A stretch of 64,000 nucleotides of DNA from Asaia bogorensis_B (GCF_900465315.1 NZ_UBIX01000004.1), one strand, 5' to 3'. Positions 15,979-25,575 are shown, counted from the first letter of the stretch. A program made the numbers and translations. The notes: generated by a model from the sequence alone, not told the origin.

Positions 15979-16959
15979 TTACAGATAGGGGTCGGGCGTC
16001 GCGAGATAGTCGCGCACATAGCGGGTAATTCCCGCCTCAAGCGTGGTGAATGGGCGGTCATACCCGGCAGCACGCAGGCGCGACATGTCGGCGCAGGTAT
16101 AGGATTGATACTGCCCCTGCAGGGCCTCGGGCATATCAATGAACTCGATGCGCCGCGGCACACCAGCCGCATCGCACACTGCATTGGCGAGGTCGACATA
16201 GCTGCGCGCCGTGCCGGTGCCACAGTTGAACAGGCCGCTGACATCGGGGTGATCATACAGCCACAGCATCACATCGATCAGATCGCCCACCCAGATGAAG
16301 TCGCGCGATTGCGCGCCGTCAGCCAGATCGGGACGGTCGGAGCGAAACAGCCGGGCCGGCGCACCGCGCATCACCTCGTCATACTTCACCTTCACCACCG
16401 AGATCATGGATCCCTTGTGATATTCATTGGGTCCATAGACGTTGAAGAATTTCAGACCGGCCCACTGGCGCGGCATCACGCCACCCGAGGCCTGCCGGGC
16501 CAGAAGATGCTGGTCAAACACATGCTTGGACCAGCCATACAAATTCATGGGCCGCAGCGTCCCGAGCGATTCGGGCGCATCGGAAAAAAGTTCCGGCCGG
16601 TCGGCTGCGCCATAGGTGGCAGCAGATGACGCATAGAAGAACGGCACGTCGCGTGAGGCGCACCACTCGAGCAGCGTTTCGGACAGGGTGATGTTGGTCT
16701 GCCAGACCAGATCGCCATCGCGTGCCGTGGTGCTGCTGATGGCGCCCATGTGAAACACAGCCTTGATGCCGGTTGTGTTGATCAGGAAGGCATCGAGCTC
16801 CTCCGGGCTGATCAGCAGGTCCGGGGCATGTTTGGCAAGATTGCGCCACTTCCCCTGATCGCGAAGGCGGTCCACGACCGCGACAGCCTCACCCCGCGCC
16901 TTGAGCGCTGCGACCAGGCACGAGCCAATAAATCCGGCGCCGCCGGTGACGATCATCAT
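15979..16959 (-). CDS. hldD: ADP-L-glycero-D-manno-heptose 6-epimerase
   Basis: Extended SDR enzyme making ADP-L-glycero-beta-D-manno-heptose for the LPS inner core. The NAD motif TGGAGFIGS is at the very N-terminus, the catalytic YxxxK reads YGWSK in MNLYGWSKHVFDQ, and FFNVYGPNEYHKGSM is a strong HldD signature. The frame is open to 17001, but the ATG pair at 16956-16959 places the Rossmann motif correctly. First gene of hldD-lgt-pgeF-lipoprotein. Confidence 0.93.
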   Translation of the reverse strand: MMIVTGGAGFIGSCLVAALKARGEAVAVVDRLRDQGKWRNLAKHAPDLLISPEELDAFLINTTGIKAVFHMGAISSTTARDGDLVWQTNITLSETLLEWCASRDVPFFYASSAATYGAADRPELFSDAPESLGTLRPMNLYGWSKHVFDQHLLARQASGGVMPRQWAGLKFFNVYGPNEYHKGSMISVVKVKYDEVMRGAPARLFRSDRPDLADGAQSRDFIWVGDLIDVMLWLYDHPDVSGLFNCGTGTARSYVDLANAVCDAAGVPRRIEFIDMPEALQGQYQSYTCADMSRLRAAGYDRPFTTLEAGITRYVRDYLATPDPYL

Positions 16960-17163
16960 GGAACCTGTATAAGACGCCGCAACGCAACCTCCAAGCCACA
17001 CCAGCCGGAGAAAAGCGCGGCCCTGGCATCCTGATCCTCCATGCCGCGTTGCAGCCGAACGATGTGGGGGCCAGTCTGGGCGGCATGACGCCCTGTTGGC
17101 TACACGGGGGCATTTTCACCGCCCGGTGACAAAGCCGGGCGACACGACAGCAAGGATACCGCC

Positions 17164-17448
17164 ATGGCAGACCGGCCCCGTTTTTTCGATGATCTCGCAG
17201 GTGTTGCCGGAGGCGCCTTTTCGGCCCTGACCGGGCTGAGGGAAGAAATTCACGCCATGGCGCGCGCACGGATTGACGAGGTCCTGTCCTCGCTTGATCT
17301 CGTGCGACGCGACGAGCTGGATGTGGCCCGCGAACTGGCCACTCGGGCGCGCATGGCGCAGGAAGATGCCGATACCCGCATCGCCAAGCTGGAAGAGCGG
17401 CTGTCTGATCTGGAAAAGGCCGTAACCGCCCCACCGTCACACGACTGA
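17164..17448 (+). CDS. ubiK: UbiK family accessory protein (BMFP/YqiC)
   Basis: 94 residues. The N-terminus FFDDLAGVAGGAFSALTGL followed by a long C-terminal coiled coil (about 50-85, ATRARMAQEDADTRIAKLEE and onward) is the YqiC/BMFP pattern. In gamma-proteobacteria UbiK is an accessory factor of aerobic ubiquinone biosynthesis that interacts with UbiJ, and YqiC is also described as membrane-fusogenic. Start supported by AAGGA shortly upstream. A TetR/COQ9-like gene lies 1.6 kb downstream on the same strand. Confidence 0.85.
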   Translation: MADRPRFFDDLAGVAGGAFSALTGLREEIHAMARARIDEVLSSLDLVRRDELDVARELATRARMAQEDADTRIAKLEERLSDLEKAVTAPPSHD

Positions 17449-17607
17449 AGGCCCTGCGTACCTGCGATCTTGCAACAGGACGCAGGCATACGTAACGTGG
17501 CCTGGTATGGCGATTCGCAGCTTGCACAGCCCCGGATCTTCATATCGTTGCAGACATCCTGATGCGCATCGCCATGCCATGCGCATCACCGGCCCAGGGA
17601 GTCCCGA

Positions 17608-18114
17608 ATGCCTGCTCTTTCCTTCTCCTCCTCCTCGCATCAGGATACGAATCCCCTCGACGTCATGGAACAGATCGTCTGTGGCCATGACTGGGCGTTC
17701 GACCGCCGCACAGATTGCGAGATGGCCGCCGAAGCACCGGGAAAATGGTGCGATTACGGGCTGTATTTCTCATGGTCACGCGAGATCGCAGCCATGAACT
17801 TTACCTGCACGTTCGACCTGCGGGCTCCCGCCAACCGCCGCAAGGCGCTTTACGAACTGATTGCACTGGCCAATGAGCGCCTCTGGATCGGGCATTTCAG
17901 CCTCGACCTTGAAACCGGCACGCCGGTTTTCCGCCATTCGGTTCTGCTGCGCGGTGCCACGAGCCTTGCCGCAGAAAGCATGGAAGACATGATCGATATC
18001 GCCATCACGGAATGCGAGCGCTTTTACCCCGCCTTCCAGTTCACACTCTGGAGCGGGAAATCTCCTGCCGAAGCCCTCGAGGCAGCCATGCTCGATTGCG
18101 CAGGTGAAGCGTGA
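17608..18114 (+). CDS. YbjN domain-containing protein
   Basis: 168 residues matching the YbjN family: an N-terminal disordered Ser-rich stretch, then the YbjN alpha/beta domain with FTCTFDLRAPANRRKALYEL and ERLWIGHFSLDLETGTPVFR, resembling the type III secretion chaperone-like fold. Function in alphaproteobacteria is poorly defined. GGGAG precedes the ATG. It overlaps proC by the 4-bp GTGA, so translation is probably coupled. Confidence 0.85.
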   Translation: MPALSFSSSSHQDTNPLDVMEQIVCGHDWAFDRRTDCEMAAEAPGKWCDYGLYFSWSREIAAMNFTCTFDLRAPANRRKALYELIALANERLWIGHFSLDLETGTPVFRHSVLLRGATSLAAESMEDMIDIAITECERFYPAFQFTLWSGKSPAEALEAAMLDCAGEA

Positions 18115-18905
18115 GCCTGCCGTCACTGCTTCTGGTCGGTTGCGGCAAGATGGGTGGGGCGCTCTGGCAGGGCTGGCTTGAGGAGGGTCTGGCACCCTCC
18201 GTCATTCTGGACCGGCGCTGTGAGGCGCCTCCTGCTCCCCATCATGTCGTGCGCAGCTCATCGGAAATTCCTGAGGACTTCAAACCCGATATCATCATTC
18301 TGGCCGTCAAACCGGCTGGCATGGAAGAAACCATGGCATCGCTCAGGCCTGTTCTGGACGATACCATCGTCATCTCGATGCTGGCCGCCCGAACCATCGA
18401 GAGCCTGCGCGCTGCCTCCGATGGCGCCCGCACTAAAATCGTGCGCGCCATGCCCAATACACCCGCCTCGATCGGCAAGGGCGTAACGGGCGTTTGCAGC
18501 ACTGATCTGAACGAGGAAGAGCGCAAGCTCTGCACGACCCTCCTCTCTGCCGTGGGTGACGTCGCCTGGGTAGAGAGCGAAGCCCTCTTGGAGGCACTCA
18601 CCCCCATATCGGGTTGCGGCCCGGCCTATGTGTTCCTGCTGGCGGAATTGCTGGAAAAGGAAGCTCTGCGCGTGGGCCTGCCACCTGACACGGCACGGTT
18701 GATTGCACGAGGGACGGTTTCAGGCGCTGGGGCGCTGCTCGAAGCCTCTCCGGAGGAAAGCGAGACATTGCGCAAGAATGTCACCAGCCCCAACGGTGTA
18801 ACAGCCAAGGCGCTCGAGGCGATGATGGCACCGGAAGCCTGGCCGGCCACCATGACCAGGGCAATTGATGCGGCCATGGCTCGAGCGCGCGAAATGGCCT
18901 CGTGA
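18111..18905 (+). CDS. proC: Pyrroline-5-carboxylate reductase
   Basis: 264 residues, normal for ProC, the last step of proline synthesis (NADPH-dependent). Visible: LVGCGKMGGALWQGW nucleotide site, AVKPAGMEE, the VRAMPNTPASIGKGVTGV motif, SGCGPAYVFLL, and the C-terminal signature TSPNGVTAKALEAM. The start codon is GTG at 18111, overlapping the YbjN stop. proA sits at 6.4 kb on the opposite strand. Confidence 0.96.
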   Translation: MSLPSLLLVGCGKMGGALWQGWLEEGLAPSVILDRRCEAPPAPHHVVRSSSEIPEDFKPDIIILAVKPAGMEETMASLRPVLDDTIVISMLAARTIESLRAASDGARTKIVRAMPNTPASIGKGVTGVCSTDLNEEERKLCTTLLSAVGDVAWVESEALLEALTPISGCGPAYVFLLAELLEKEALRVGLPPDTARLIARGTVSGAGALLEASPEESETLRKNVTSPNGVTAKALEAMMAPEAWPATMTRAIDAAMARAREMAS

Positions 18906-18922
18906 GCGAACCGTCGCAGAAC

Positions 18923-18947
18923 GCCTCCTGATTTCGTCTCAGGAAGG
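18923..18947. other. Small hairpin after proC
   Basis: GCCTCCTGA pairs with TCAGGAAGGC (one bulged A) around a short loop, about 20 bp past the proC stop. There is no U tract, so a terminator role is only possible. Confidence 0.35.
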
Positions 18948-19037
18948 CGCACGAGCAAAACCGCGCATTTCCCTGTCATTCGATTGTCACAGCCTGACCA
19001 TCTTGTATTATTGGTGCTGAATGACAGGGACGGGTTC

Positions 19038-19676
19038 ATGACGGAAATCGATCGCGAAGAATTTGATCTGGCGCTTCTGGAGGCGGGCTTCACCATTGCT
19101 GCCGAAAAAGGCTGGCCACGCTTCACGCTGGTCGAGGCTGCCCAACGTGCCGGATTGCCGATCGATGAAGTCCGTGCCCGCTTTCCTTTCCGGCACAGCC
19201 TGCTGTTCCGTCTGGGCCGTCTGGCTGACGAGTCGGCCTTTCGCGATGACGGTCTGAGCGGATCCGTCCGTGAGCGCGTCTTCGATCTGTTCATGCGACG
19301 CTTCGACGTCTTCCAGCAATATCGCGAAGGTATCCGGGCCGTTCTGCAGGCCCTGCCGACGGAACCCGGTCTGACACTCCTGCTTGGTGCTGCCACCCTC
19401 GACACGATGCGCTGGATGGCCGAGGTCGCTGGTGTCGAGTGCAGCGGATTCGGCGGCCTGATGCGTCTCAACGGGCTTGCTGGTGTCTGGGGCTTTGCCC
19501 TGCGTGCCTGGGAGAAGGATGAGACCGCTGACCTCTCGCAGACCATGGCGGCGCTCGATCAGGGGCTCGACAAGGCAGAACGTTTTGGGGTGCTCAAGCC
19601 TTCACCGGACCGCCTGATGGATCAGGCCAGTCAGCGCACAGGCATTGCCGATCATCCGCTCGAACTCGAAACATAA
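19038..19676 (+). CDS. TetR-fold protein (TetR regulator or COQ9-like)
   Basis: 212 residues from the ATG at 19038, which follows AGGGACGG at suitable distance; an upstream in-frame start at 18984 looks non-coding. The N-terminal third is a TetR-type helix-turn-helix (LLEAGFTIAAEKGWPRFTLV, then EAAQRAGLPIDEVRARFPFR). The C-terminal half is an all-helical ligand-type domain with DTMRWMAEVAG and GVWGFALRAWEKDE. COQ9, a ubiquinone-biosynthesis lipid-binding protein, has the same fold, and ubiK is nearby; the sequence alone does not choose between the two. Confidence 0.7.
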   Translation: MTEIDREEFDLALLEAGFTIAAEKGWPRFTLVEAAQRAGLPIDEVRARFPFRHSLLFRLGRLADESAFRDDGLSGSVRERVFDLFMRRFDVFQQYREGIRAVLQALPTEPGLTLLLGAATLDTMRWMAEVAGVECSGFGGLMRLNGLAGVWGFALRAWEKDETADLSQTMAALDQGLDKAERFGVLKPSPDRLMDQASQRTGIADHPLELET

Positions 19677-19722
19677 TGGCTTTACGTCTGCCATGAGGCA
19701 GATTAAAAGCCCTTCAACGCGA

Positions 19723-19797
19723 TGGGATGTAGCCAAGCGGTAAGGCAGCGGATTTTGATTCCGCCATTCGGAGGTTCGATCCCTCCCATCCCAGCCA
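19723..19797 (+). tRNA. trnQ: tRNA-Gln (anticodon TTG)
   Basis: 75 nt. Acceptor TGGGATG pairs with CATCCCA, followed by discriminator G and an encoded CCA. The anticodon stem GCGGA/TCCGC closes the loop TTTTGAT with anticodon TTG (glutamine). The T-arm has GGTTCGATCCC. Upstream, TCTGCC-ATGA-GGCAGA (19688-19703) forms a small stem after the preceding gene. Confidence 0.97.
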
Positions 19798-19838
19798 GCG
19801 TCACTCACCTATAACGGTGATTTCTGCCCCCGCTCCCG

Positions 19839-20972
19839 TCAGCTGTAACTTATCTCCAAGCTCTGGCGCAGACTACCAATGGGGACTGAATACGCTTCGT
19901 GAGAGCGCTCAACCGTCATACGCCTTATTGCCTGTGCAAAATGCCAGGAGAATTTTATCTGGCGTAGGCCACATAGATCCCAAAAGAAGAAATCATAGAT
20001 GCCGGGGTCGATCATGAAGAGACTGGATCCCTCCCCACAAAAGGCAACATTGGTCAGCCCCGCCCCGAGCGGACCAGCAACATGGGTCGCCCCTGAGAAA
20101 ACCGCGCATTGCTGCACGATCGTCATATCTTCAGGGAAGATCGTCTCAAAACCGTAACCCTCGAATGCCTGCCTCACATCGCTTTCATTGAGGGTGACGC
20201 GTGTGGACGAGCGCTCACGGGAGACATAGAGGCGTCGTTGCCTGCCCTGCTCCACCGCAGCGCGGAGGCGGTTGCAAAACCGTGAGAGAGTGCGGGACTT
20301 TCGCGTCGAATGCTGAGCGATTGGCCCAGCGTACAAAAGCTGCCTTACACGATACATTGGCGCTGTCATCGGACAGATTATGAATTTTCCCGGATAGACC
20401 AGCGCCAGAAGCTCCGCCAGTTCGCGTTCGAAGCGCTCACCAAGCGGCGGCAACAACAGTCGTGCCTGACCGTCGAGCACGCAGACGATATTCTCAAGTT
20501 TCGCCAGCATCTCCACGAGCCTGTGCCCGTGATTGTCTTTTCCACCATGGAAGATGAATACTGCGACATCATCGATAAAAGGAACATTATCGCTGTTGGG
20601 GCACAGGCTGCCGAACTCTGGCATGATCGAGATATTGATCATGGAGGGATCAAAAAGAGTCCTGTCCCCCATGAAGACCGCTGGGAAATCCGACACATAA
20701 GCATCTCGCAGGATATACACATCCTCAGGCGGGGTCTGCATATGCTCGTATGATAACTCGCGAAGAATGTAATTCTTGAGCTCAGTATCGTCAGAGACGA
20801 AGTTGAACATGTCGGGCGCCGGGCGCTGATACGAATCTGGCCCGATAACTTCGTGATATCCATCGGCCTGGGCACGCCAAAGGGACAAGCCCTCAAGCTT
20901 GACGATGGGGCTGGTCACGGTCTGGTCAGGCGATGTCGGGGTTACACGGTGACGTCTGAAAAAATTAAGCAT
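19839..20972 (-). CDS. Glycosyltransferase family 61 (DUF563) protein
   Basis: 377 residues. The C-terminal half carries the GT61/DUF563 pattern: RRLYVSRERSSTRVTLNE, then GYGFETIFPEDMTIVQQ and the conserved HVAGPLGAGLTNVAF. A middle FHGGKDNHGHRLVEML may correspond to the conserved histidine segment. GT61 enzymes add pentoses or other sugars to polysaccharides. The gene is isolated between two oppositely oriented tRNA genes, apart from other polysaccharide genes, which suggests insertion at this site. Acceptor and donor are unknown. Confidence 0.8.
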   Translation of the reverse strand: MLNFFRRHRVTPTSPDQTVTSPIVKLEGLSLWRAQADGYHEVIGPDSYQRPAPDMFNFVSDDTELKNYILRELSYEHMQTPPEDVYILRDAYVSDFPAVFMGDRTLFDPSMINISIMPEFGSLCPNSDNVPFIDDVAVFIFHGGKDNHGHRLVEMLAKLENIVCVLDGQARLLLPPLGERFERELAELLALVYPGKFIICPMTAPMYRVRQLLYAGPIAQHSTRKSRTLSRFCNRLRAAVEQGRQRRLYVSRERSSTRVTLNESDVRQAFEGYGFETIFPEDMTIVQQCAVFSGATHVAGPLGAGLTNVAFCGEGSSLFMIDPGIYDFFFWDLCGLRQIKFSWHFAQAIRRMTVERSHEAYSVPIGSLRQSLEISYS

Positions 20973-21293
20973 GAATACCCCCTACGACACACCGGACGGC
21001 GTAGCGCCAGCGATAGCGCTATCAGCCGGATGCCACAACGCTCAAAAGGCGTGAGAACCCGTCGCACCGCGTGCCGACCAGACAGCACTCCATGAGCCTG
21101 AAGCTCGTGCCATGGGACTGATGGAAGCTCCCTCCCGTTCTGGAAACCGGCCTGCCTTGGAGGGGGCTCTGACGTCAGTCGGGACGCAAGCGGCGCAGAC
21201 GATAGACAGATGTTATCGCCAACGGACCTATGTTGATCCGTCTTGATATCAGAGGAACTGATTGTGCATTTAAGGAAGGTACCGGCGGGGCAA
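20973..21293. other. Gene-free stretch upstream of the GT61 gene
   Basis: About 320 bp between the GT61 start and tRNA-Lys. I see no convincing ORF. The only feature of note is a perfect 12-bp palindrome GATAGCGCTATC at 21012-21023, about 40 bp upstream of the GT61 start; it could be an operator but nothing else supports that. Confidence 0.5.
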
Positions 21294-21369
<76 letters not shown>

Positions 21370-21460
21370 ATAGCCCCGCTCCGGTGAGAGGGCTTTTAAC
21401 AAAGGGCGAAACAGGCATCAAGAGAAAAAATGCACTATTCCGCATACGAAACCAAAGCCC

Positions 21461-22342
21461 CTATTTCTCCGGTGAAAGCAAACGCATAAGCGTGTCGAAC
21501 TGATCGAGGCTACGATAGTCCAGACGAAGCGAGCCGCCCTTGCCGTTGAATTCGATCTTCACCTTGAGGCCAAGGCGTGTCGCAAGATCGCGCTCCAGAC
21601 GGACCAGCTCGTTATCACGCGGTGCCTTGGCAGCTTCCTGCTCCACTTTGGGAGTCAGCCGTGCCAGGGCCTCGGTCTGACGCACGTTCAGCCCGCGGGT
21701 GATCACGATATCAGCCGCTGCACAGGGGTCAGGATGCGCCAGCAGGGCACGGGCATGCCCTGCGCTCAGCAAGCCATCACGCACCTTCTGGCGTACGGCT
21801 TCGGGCAGATTCAGCAGGCGCAGAATATTGCCAATATGCGGGCGGGATTTGCCCACCGCTCCGGCCAGTTCCTCCTGCGTCAGGGCGTAATCGGTCAGCA
21901 GGCGCTGCAGGCCTTCCGCCTCTTCAATCGCGTTAAGATCGGCACGTTGCAGATTCTCGACCAGTGCGGCAGCCATGGCATCGGCATCGTCGAGCAGGCG
22001 CACGTGCACTGGCACCTCATACAACCCAGCGCGCTGCGAGGCCCGCCAGCGGCGCTCACCGGCGATGATCTGGTAATGCCCCTTCTGATCCGGGTCGGGC
22101 CGTACGAGGATAGGTTGCAGCACACCCCGGCTGCGTATGGAATCTGCGAGTTCGTTCAGCCTGCCCTCATCCATATCGACGCGGGGCTGAAAAGGACCAG
22201 GCGCAAGAAGATCCACCCCCAGCATGGAGGGCGTCGGCGCAGCCTCATGCGCGGCCCCTTGCGTACGGGGCAGCTCGACAGCCTGGTCGCCCAGCAGGGC
22301 GGCGAGACCGCGACCAAGACGGGGAGCCGGTTTCTTGCTCAT
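21461..22342 (-). CDS. parB: Chromosome-partitioning protein ParB
   Basis: 293 residues. N-terminal LGRGLAALLGD, the CTP-binding/hydrolysis region with AGERRWRASQRAGL (GERR motif) and ALVENLQRADLN, the helix-turn-helix with LTQEELAGAVGKSRPHIGN, and a C-terminal dimerisation domain. ParB clamps load at parS sites and spread; three parS-type sequences lie within 12 kb here. The parA stop and parB start overlap by 4 bp. Confidence 0.97.
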   Translation of the reverse strand: MSKKPAPRLGRGLAALLGDQAVELPRTQGAAHEAAPTPSMLGVDLLAPGPFQPRVDMDEGRLNELADSIRSRGVLQPILVRPDPDQKGHYQIIAGERRWRASQRAGLYEVPVHVRLLDDADAMAAALVENLQRADLNAIEEAEGLQRLLTDYALTQEELAGAVGKSRPHIGNILRLLNLPEAVRQKVRDGLLSAGHARALLAHPDPCAAADIVITRGLNVRQTEALARLTPKVEQEAAKAPRDNELVRLERDLATRLGLKVKIEFNGKGGSLRLDYRSLDQFDTLMRLLSPEK

Positions 22343-23151
22343 GAAGAAGCCCCTTGCTTTTGGGTAAGGCCCAGACGCTGACTGATTTCCTGTGCAAGGG
22401 CGAGATAAGCCTGGGCCCCACTGCTCCGGCGGTCATATTCGAGTACCGAACAACCGTGGCTCTGGGCTTCGGAAATCTTGATGTTGCGCGGGATCAGGGT
22501 TTCCAGCACCTGCTCGCCGAAGAAGTTGCGCGCATCTGCCGCCACAAGCTCCGACAGGTTATTGCGCCGGTCATACATCGTGAGAATGATGCCCGCCACA
22601 TGCAGGTCTGCATTAAAGGCGCGGCGCACACGATCGACTGTCCGCACGATCTGACTGATACCTTCCAGAGCAAAGAACTCACATTGAAGGGGAATCAGCA
22701 CGGCATCGGACGCAACGAGCGCGTTCAATGTCAGCAGACCAAGACTAGGCGGACAATCGATCAGGATCACATCGTAACGCCCTGACAGGGCCTCGAGAGC
22801 CTCTCGTATGCGGAACTCACGGCGATCGCTACCGATCAGTTCCAGCTCTGCCCCTGCCAGATCAGTATTGGCGACGATGATGTCGAGATTGGGCGTCTCC
22901 GTCGGGCGCGGCAGCTTTTCGGGCGGTGCTTCCTGCATGAGTGCCGCATAGCTGCCGATCTGGCGTGCATTGTAGTCGACGCCGAGGCCAGTTGAGGCAT
23001 TGCCCTGCGGATCGATATCCACCAGCAGCACGCGTTGCGTGCTCGCAAGCGCCGCGGCCAGATTGATTGCTGTTGTGGTCTTGCCCACACCACCCTTCTG
23101 GTTGGTGACGGCGAGAATACGGGCCTTGCTGCCCATGTCGTTATTCGACAC
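22339..23151 (-). CDS. parA: Chromosome-partitioning ATPase ParA
   Basis: 270 residues. Deviant Walker A NQKGGVGKTTTAINLAAAL, the DIDPQGNASTGLG motif, and LIDCPPSLGLLTLNAL are intact: a ParA/Soj ATPase that moves ParB-parS complexes over the nucleoid. The track start is a GTG at 23151 overlapping rsmG by 11 bp; an ATG at 23136 is an equally good start, and neither has a clear Shine-Dalgarno. Confidence 0.97.
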   Translation of the reverse strand: MSNNDMGSKARILAVTNQKGGVGKTTTAINLAAALASTQRVLLVDIDPQGNASTGLGVDYNARQIGSYAALMQEAPPEKLPRPTETPNLDIIVANTDLAGAELELIGSDRREFRIREALEALSGRYDVILIDCPPSLGLLTLNALVASDAVLIPLQCEFFALEGISQIVRTVDRVRRAFNADLHVAGIILTMYDRRNNLSELVAADARNFFGEQVLETLIPRNIKISEAQSHGCSVLEYDRRSSGAQAYLALAQEISQRLGLTQKQGASS

Positions 23152-23722
23152 GTTTGATATCGCTTATCTCGATGATGGCGCCACCTGAGGCGGCGCGATT
23201 GTCCAGAATTCTGTGTTGCATGTGCCAGCACCGCTCGGCTTCGGTCAACTCGTCTGGAAGATTTTTACCCTTCAAAAACAGAGCTTTCCCTCCCGGCAGG
23301 AGAAACGGCGCGCTCCATTCAAGAAGCTGGGTCAAAGAAGCCAATGCGCGTGCCGTCACATAGGGGGCCGGGGGGAGTTCGGCCTGTTCGATGCGTTTGG
23401 ACACGACCTGAGCCTTGACGCCACAGGCACGCGCTGCCTCGCGCAGAAAAGCGCATTTACGCTGGTCAGACTCCACCATCACCATCTCGGCGTCGCAGGC
23501 GATACCGATCATCAATGCCGGAAATCCACCCCCCGAGCCCAGATCGACCACGCGTGCGCCTCTGGTGATGAAGGGCACCAATCTGAGAGAATCTGCGATA
23601 TGGCGCTCCCAGAGATGGGGCATGTCACGCGGGCTCACCAGATTGATCCGCGCATTCCACTTCTCGAGAAGTGCCGCGAACACCTCGAGGCGTTCGCGTG
23701 TTTCACGTGAAACCTCGATCAT
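23141..23722 (-). CDS. rsmG: 16S rRNA (guanine527-N7)-methyltransferase
   Basis: 193 residues, GidB/RsmG. The SAM-binding motif VVDLGSGGGFPALMIGIA and NLVSPRDMPHLWERHIADSL are diagnostic. It methylates G527 of 16S rRNA; loss gives low-level streptomycin resistance in other bacteria. The ATG overlaps the mnmG stop by 4 bp. Its N-terminal codons (EVSRET) are encoded by a parS-type site. Confidence 0.97.
   Translation of the reverse strand: MIEVSRETRERLEVFAALLEKWNARINLVSPRDMPHLWERHIADSLRLVPFITRGARVVDLGSGGGFPALMIGIACDAEMVMVESDQRKCAFLREAARACGVKAQVVSKRIEQAELPPAPYVTARALASLTQLLEWSAPFLLPGGKALFLKGKNLPDELTEAERCWHMQHRILDNRAASGGAIIEISDIKRVE
23699..23714. other. parS: parS-type site 1 (in rsmG 5' end)
   Basis: TGTTTCACGTGAAACC: 15 of 16 bases of the palindromic TGTTTCACGTGAAACA. 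It lies within the first codons of rsmG, where it encodes the VSRET segment, 1.4 kb upstream of the parB start. Confidence 0.85.
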
Positions 23723-25575
23723 GCCACGGCCCTCACATGGGCGAGGAGCGCAATCATGGCGGCAGGTGTGACACCCGGCACACGCTGGGCGGCGGCGAAA
23801 TTGGCTGGGCGCGCGATGGAAAGGCGTTCCTTCATCTCGCTGCTCAGCCCGCCGATACGTCCATAATCGAGATCATCCGGCAGCGCGATCTGGGCCTCAT
23901 TGGCCAATTGGCGAATCTCGCGCTCCTGTCTTTGCAGGTACCCCCCATAGCGCGCTTCGGTCTCAACGTGGCGCCGAATGCGCAGAGGCAACGCATCAAA
24001 CCACGGGGCCAGACGGGTCGCCGCCTCCTCGTCAGCCTGCCCTGACAGCACGTCGAGCAGGGACCGCCTGCGTCCGTCCTGCGAAACAGCAATGCCCTGT
24101 GCGGCAAGATCCTGCGGGGCATGGATCGGTGCCCTGGCCTGCTCCATTGCCCCGTCGATCGCCTCGCGATCCTGCTTCAACCGCTCGGCTCGCTCTGCAC
24201 CGACGCAGCCCATTTCCTGCCCAATTGCGGTCAGGCGGAGATCGGCGTTGTCTGCGCGCAGGCTGAGGCGATATTCGGCACGTGAGGTGAACATGCGATA
24301 GGGCTCTGAAACGCCCTGCAAGGTGAGATCGTCCAGCATCACACCCAGATAGGCCTGATCACGCCCCAGCACGAGCGGGTCATTGCCTGCCACAAAGCGT
24401 GCAGCATTAAGCCCCGCGAGCAGGCCCTGAGCGCCTGCTTCCTCGTAGCCCGTCGTTCCATTGATCTGCCCCGCCAGATAAAGGCCGGTCATGGCCCTGA
24501 GGGCGAGACTGGGGGCGAGCTCACGCGGGTCGACATAATCATATTCAACGGCGTAGCCGGGGGTGACGATACGCGCCTTTTCAAGTCCCGGAATGGAGGC
24601 CATCATCAGCGCCTGAATATCGGCAGGCAGGCTCGTCGATATACCATTGGGGTAAACCAGATCGCCACCCGGATTGCCCGGCAGCCCCTCGGGCTCGAGA
24701 AAGATCTGGTGCCCATCCTTTTCGCCAAACCGGACGATCTTGTCCTCGATCGACGGGCAATAGCGCGGCCCCTTGCCTGCAATCGCCCCACCATAGAGCG
24801 CGGATTTCGCCAGATTATCGCGAATGATCTGATGGGTCTGTGGCGTCGTGCTGGTGATACGGCATGAAAGCTGATCTGTGGTGATACGCTCGGTCAGCCT
24901 GCTGAACGGTTCGGGCACCTCATCGCCCTTGTCCTCAGCCAGAGAGTCCCAGTCGATACTGTCGCGTGCAAGACGTGCGGGAGTACCGGTCTTGAGCCGC
25001 CCCATACGCAGCCCGAGAGCTTCGAGCCTTTCGCCAAGACGCGCCGCCGGACGCTCGCCGATGCGCCCTGCCTGCTCCTGCGTATGCCCGATATGAATGA
25101 CCCCGCGCAGAAACGTGCCACTGGTCACCACAACAGCGCCGCAACGGACCACGCGCCCGTCTTCGCAAATGACACCTGTGACGCGCCCTTCACGCACCTC
25201 GAGATCGGCTGCCTCACCCTGCATGATGGTCAGATTTGGCGTAGCATTCAGCAGCGCCTGAATGGCATTGCGATACAGGAAACGATCGGCCTGCGCACGT
25301 GGTCCATGCACGGCTGGTCCCTTGGAGCGATTGAGCAGCTTGAAATGGATGCCTGCCTGATCGGCTGCCCGTCCCATGAGACCATCAAGCGCGTCAATTT
25401 CACGCACGAGATGCCCCTTGCCGATACCCCCAATGGCCGGGTTGCACGACATGGCGCCAATCATCTCGGGCTTCTGGGTCAGCAAAAGCGTCCGCGCACC
25501 GAAACGCGCTGAAGCCGCTGCGGCCTCACTTCCCGCATGACCCCCGCCTATGACGACAACATCAAACTCGCTCAC
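23719..25575 (-). CDS. mnmG: tRNA uridine-5-carboxymethylaminomethyl modification protein MnmG
   Basis: GidA/MnmG: FAD-binding VVVIGGGHAGSEAAAASAR at the N-terminus, CNPAIGGIGKGHLVREIDAL, RYCPSIEDKIVRF and INGTTGYEEAGAQGL signatures. With MnmE it builds cmnm5U34 in tRNA anticodons. The frame opens with a TTG at 25608 inside mnmE; I chose the GTG at 25575 (MSEFDVVVIGGG), 7 bp after the mnmE stop with GAGG six bases upstream, giving 618 residues. Confidence 0.97.
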   Translation of the reverse strand: MSEFDVVVIGGGHAGSEAAAASARFGARTLLLTQKPEMIGAMSCNPAIGGIGKGHLVREIDALDGLMGRAADQAGIHFKLLNRSKGPAVHGPRAQADRFLYRNAIQALLNATPNLTIMQGEAADLEVREGRVTGVICEDGRVVRCGAVVVTSGTFLRGVIHIGHTQEQAGRIGERPAARLGERLEALGLRMGRLKTGTPARLARDSIDWDSLAEDKGDEVPEPFSRLTERITTDQLSCRITSTTPQTHQIIRDNLAKSALYGGAIAGKGPRYCPSIEDKIVRFGEKDGHQIFLEPEGLPGNPGGDLVYPNGISTSLPADIQALMMASIPGLEKARIVTPGYAVEYDYVDPRELAPSLALRAMTGLYLAGQINGTTGYEEAGAQGLLAGLNAARFVAGNDPLVLGRDQAYLGVMLDDLTLQGVSEPYRMFTSRAEYRLSLRADNADLRLTAIGQEMGCVGAERAERLKQDREAIDGAMEQARAPIHAPQDLAAQGIAVSQDGRRRSLLDVLSGQADEEAATRLAPWFDALPLRIRRHVETEARYGGYLQRQEREIRQLANEAQIALPDDLDYGRIGGLSSEMKERLSIARPANFAAAQRVPGVTPAAMIALLAHVRAVA

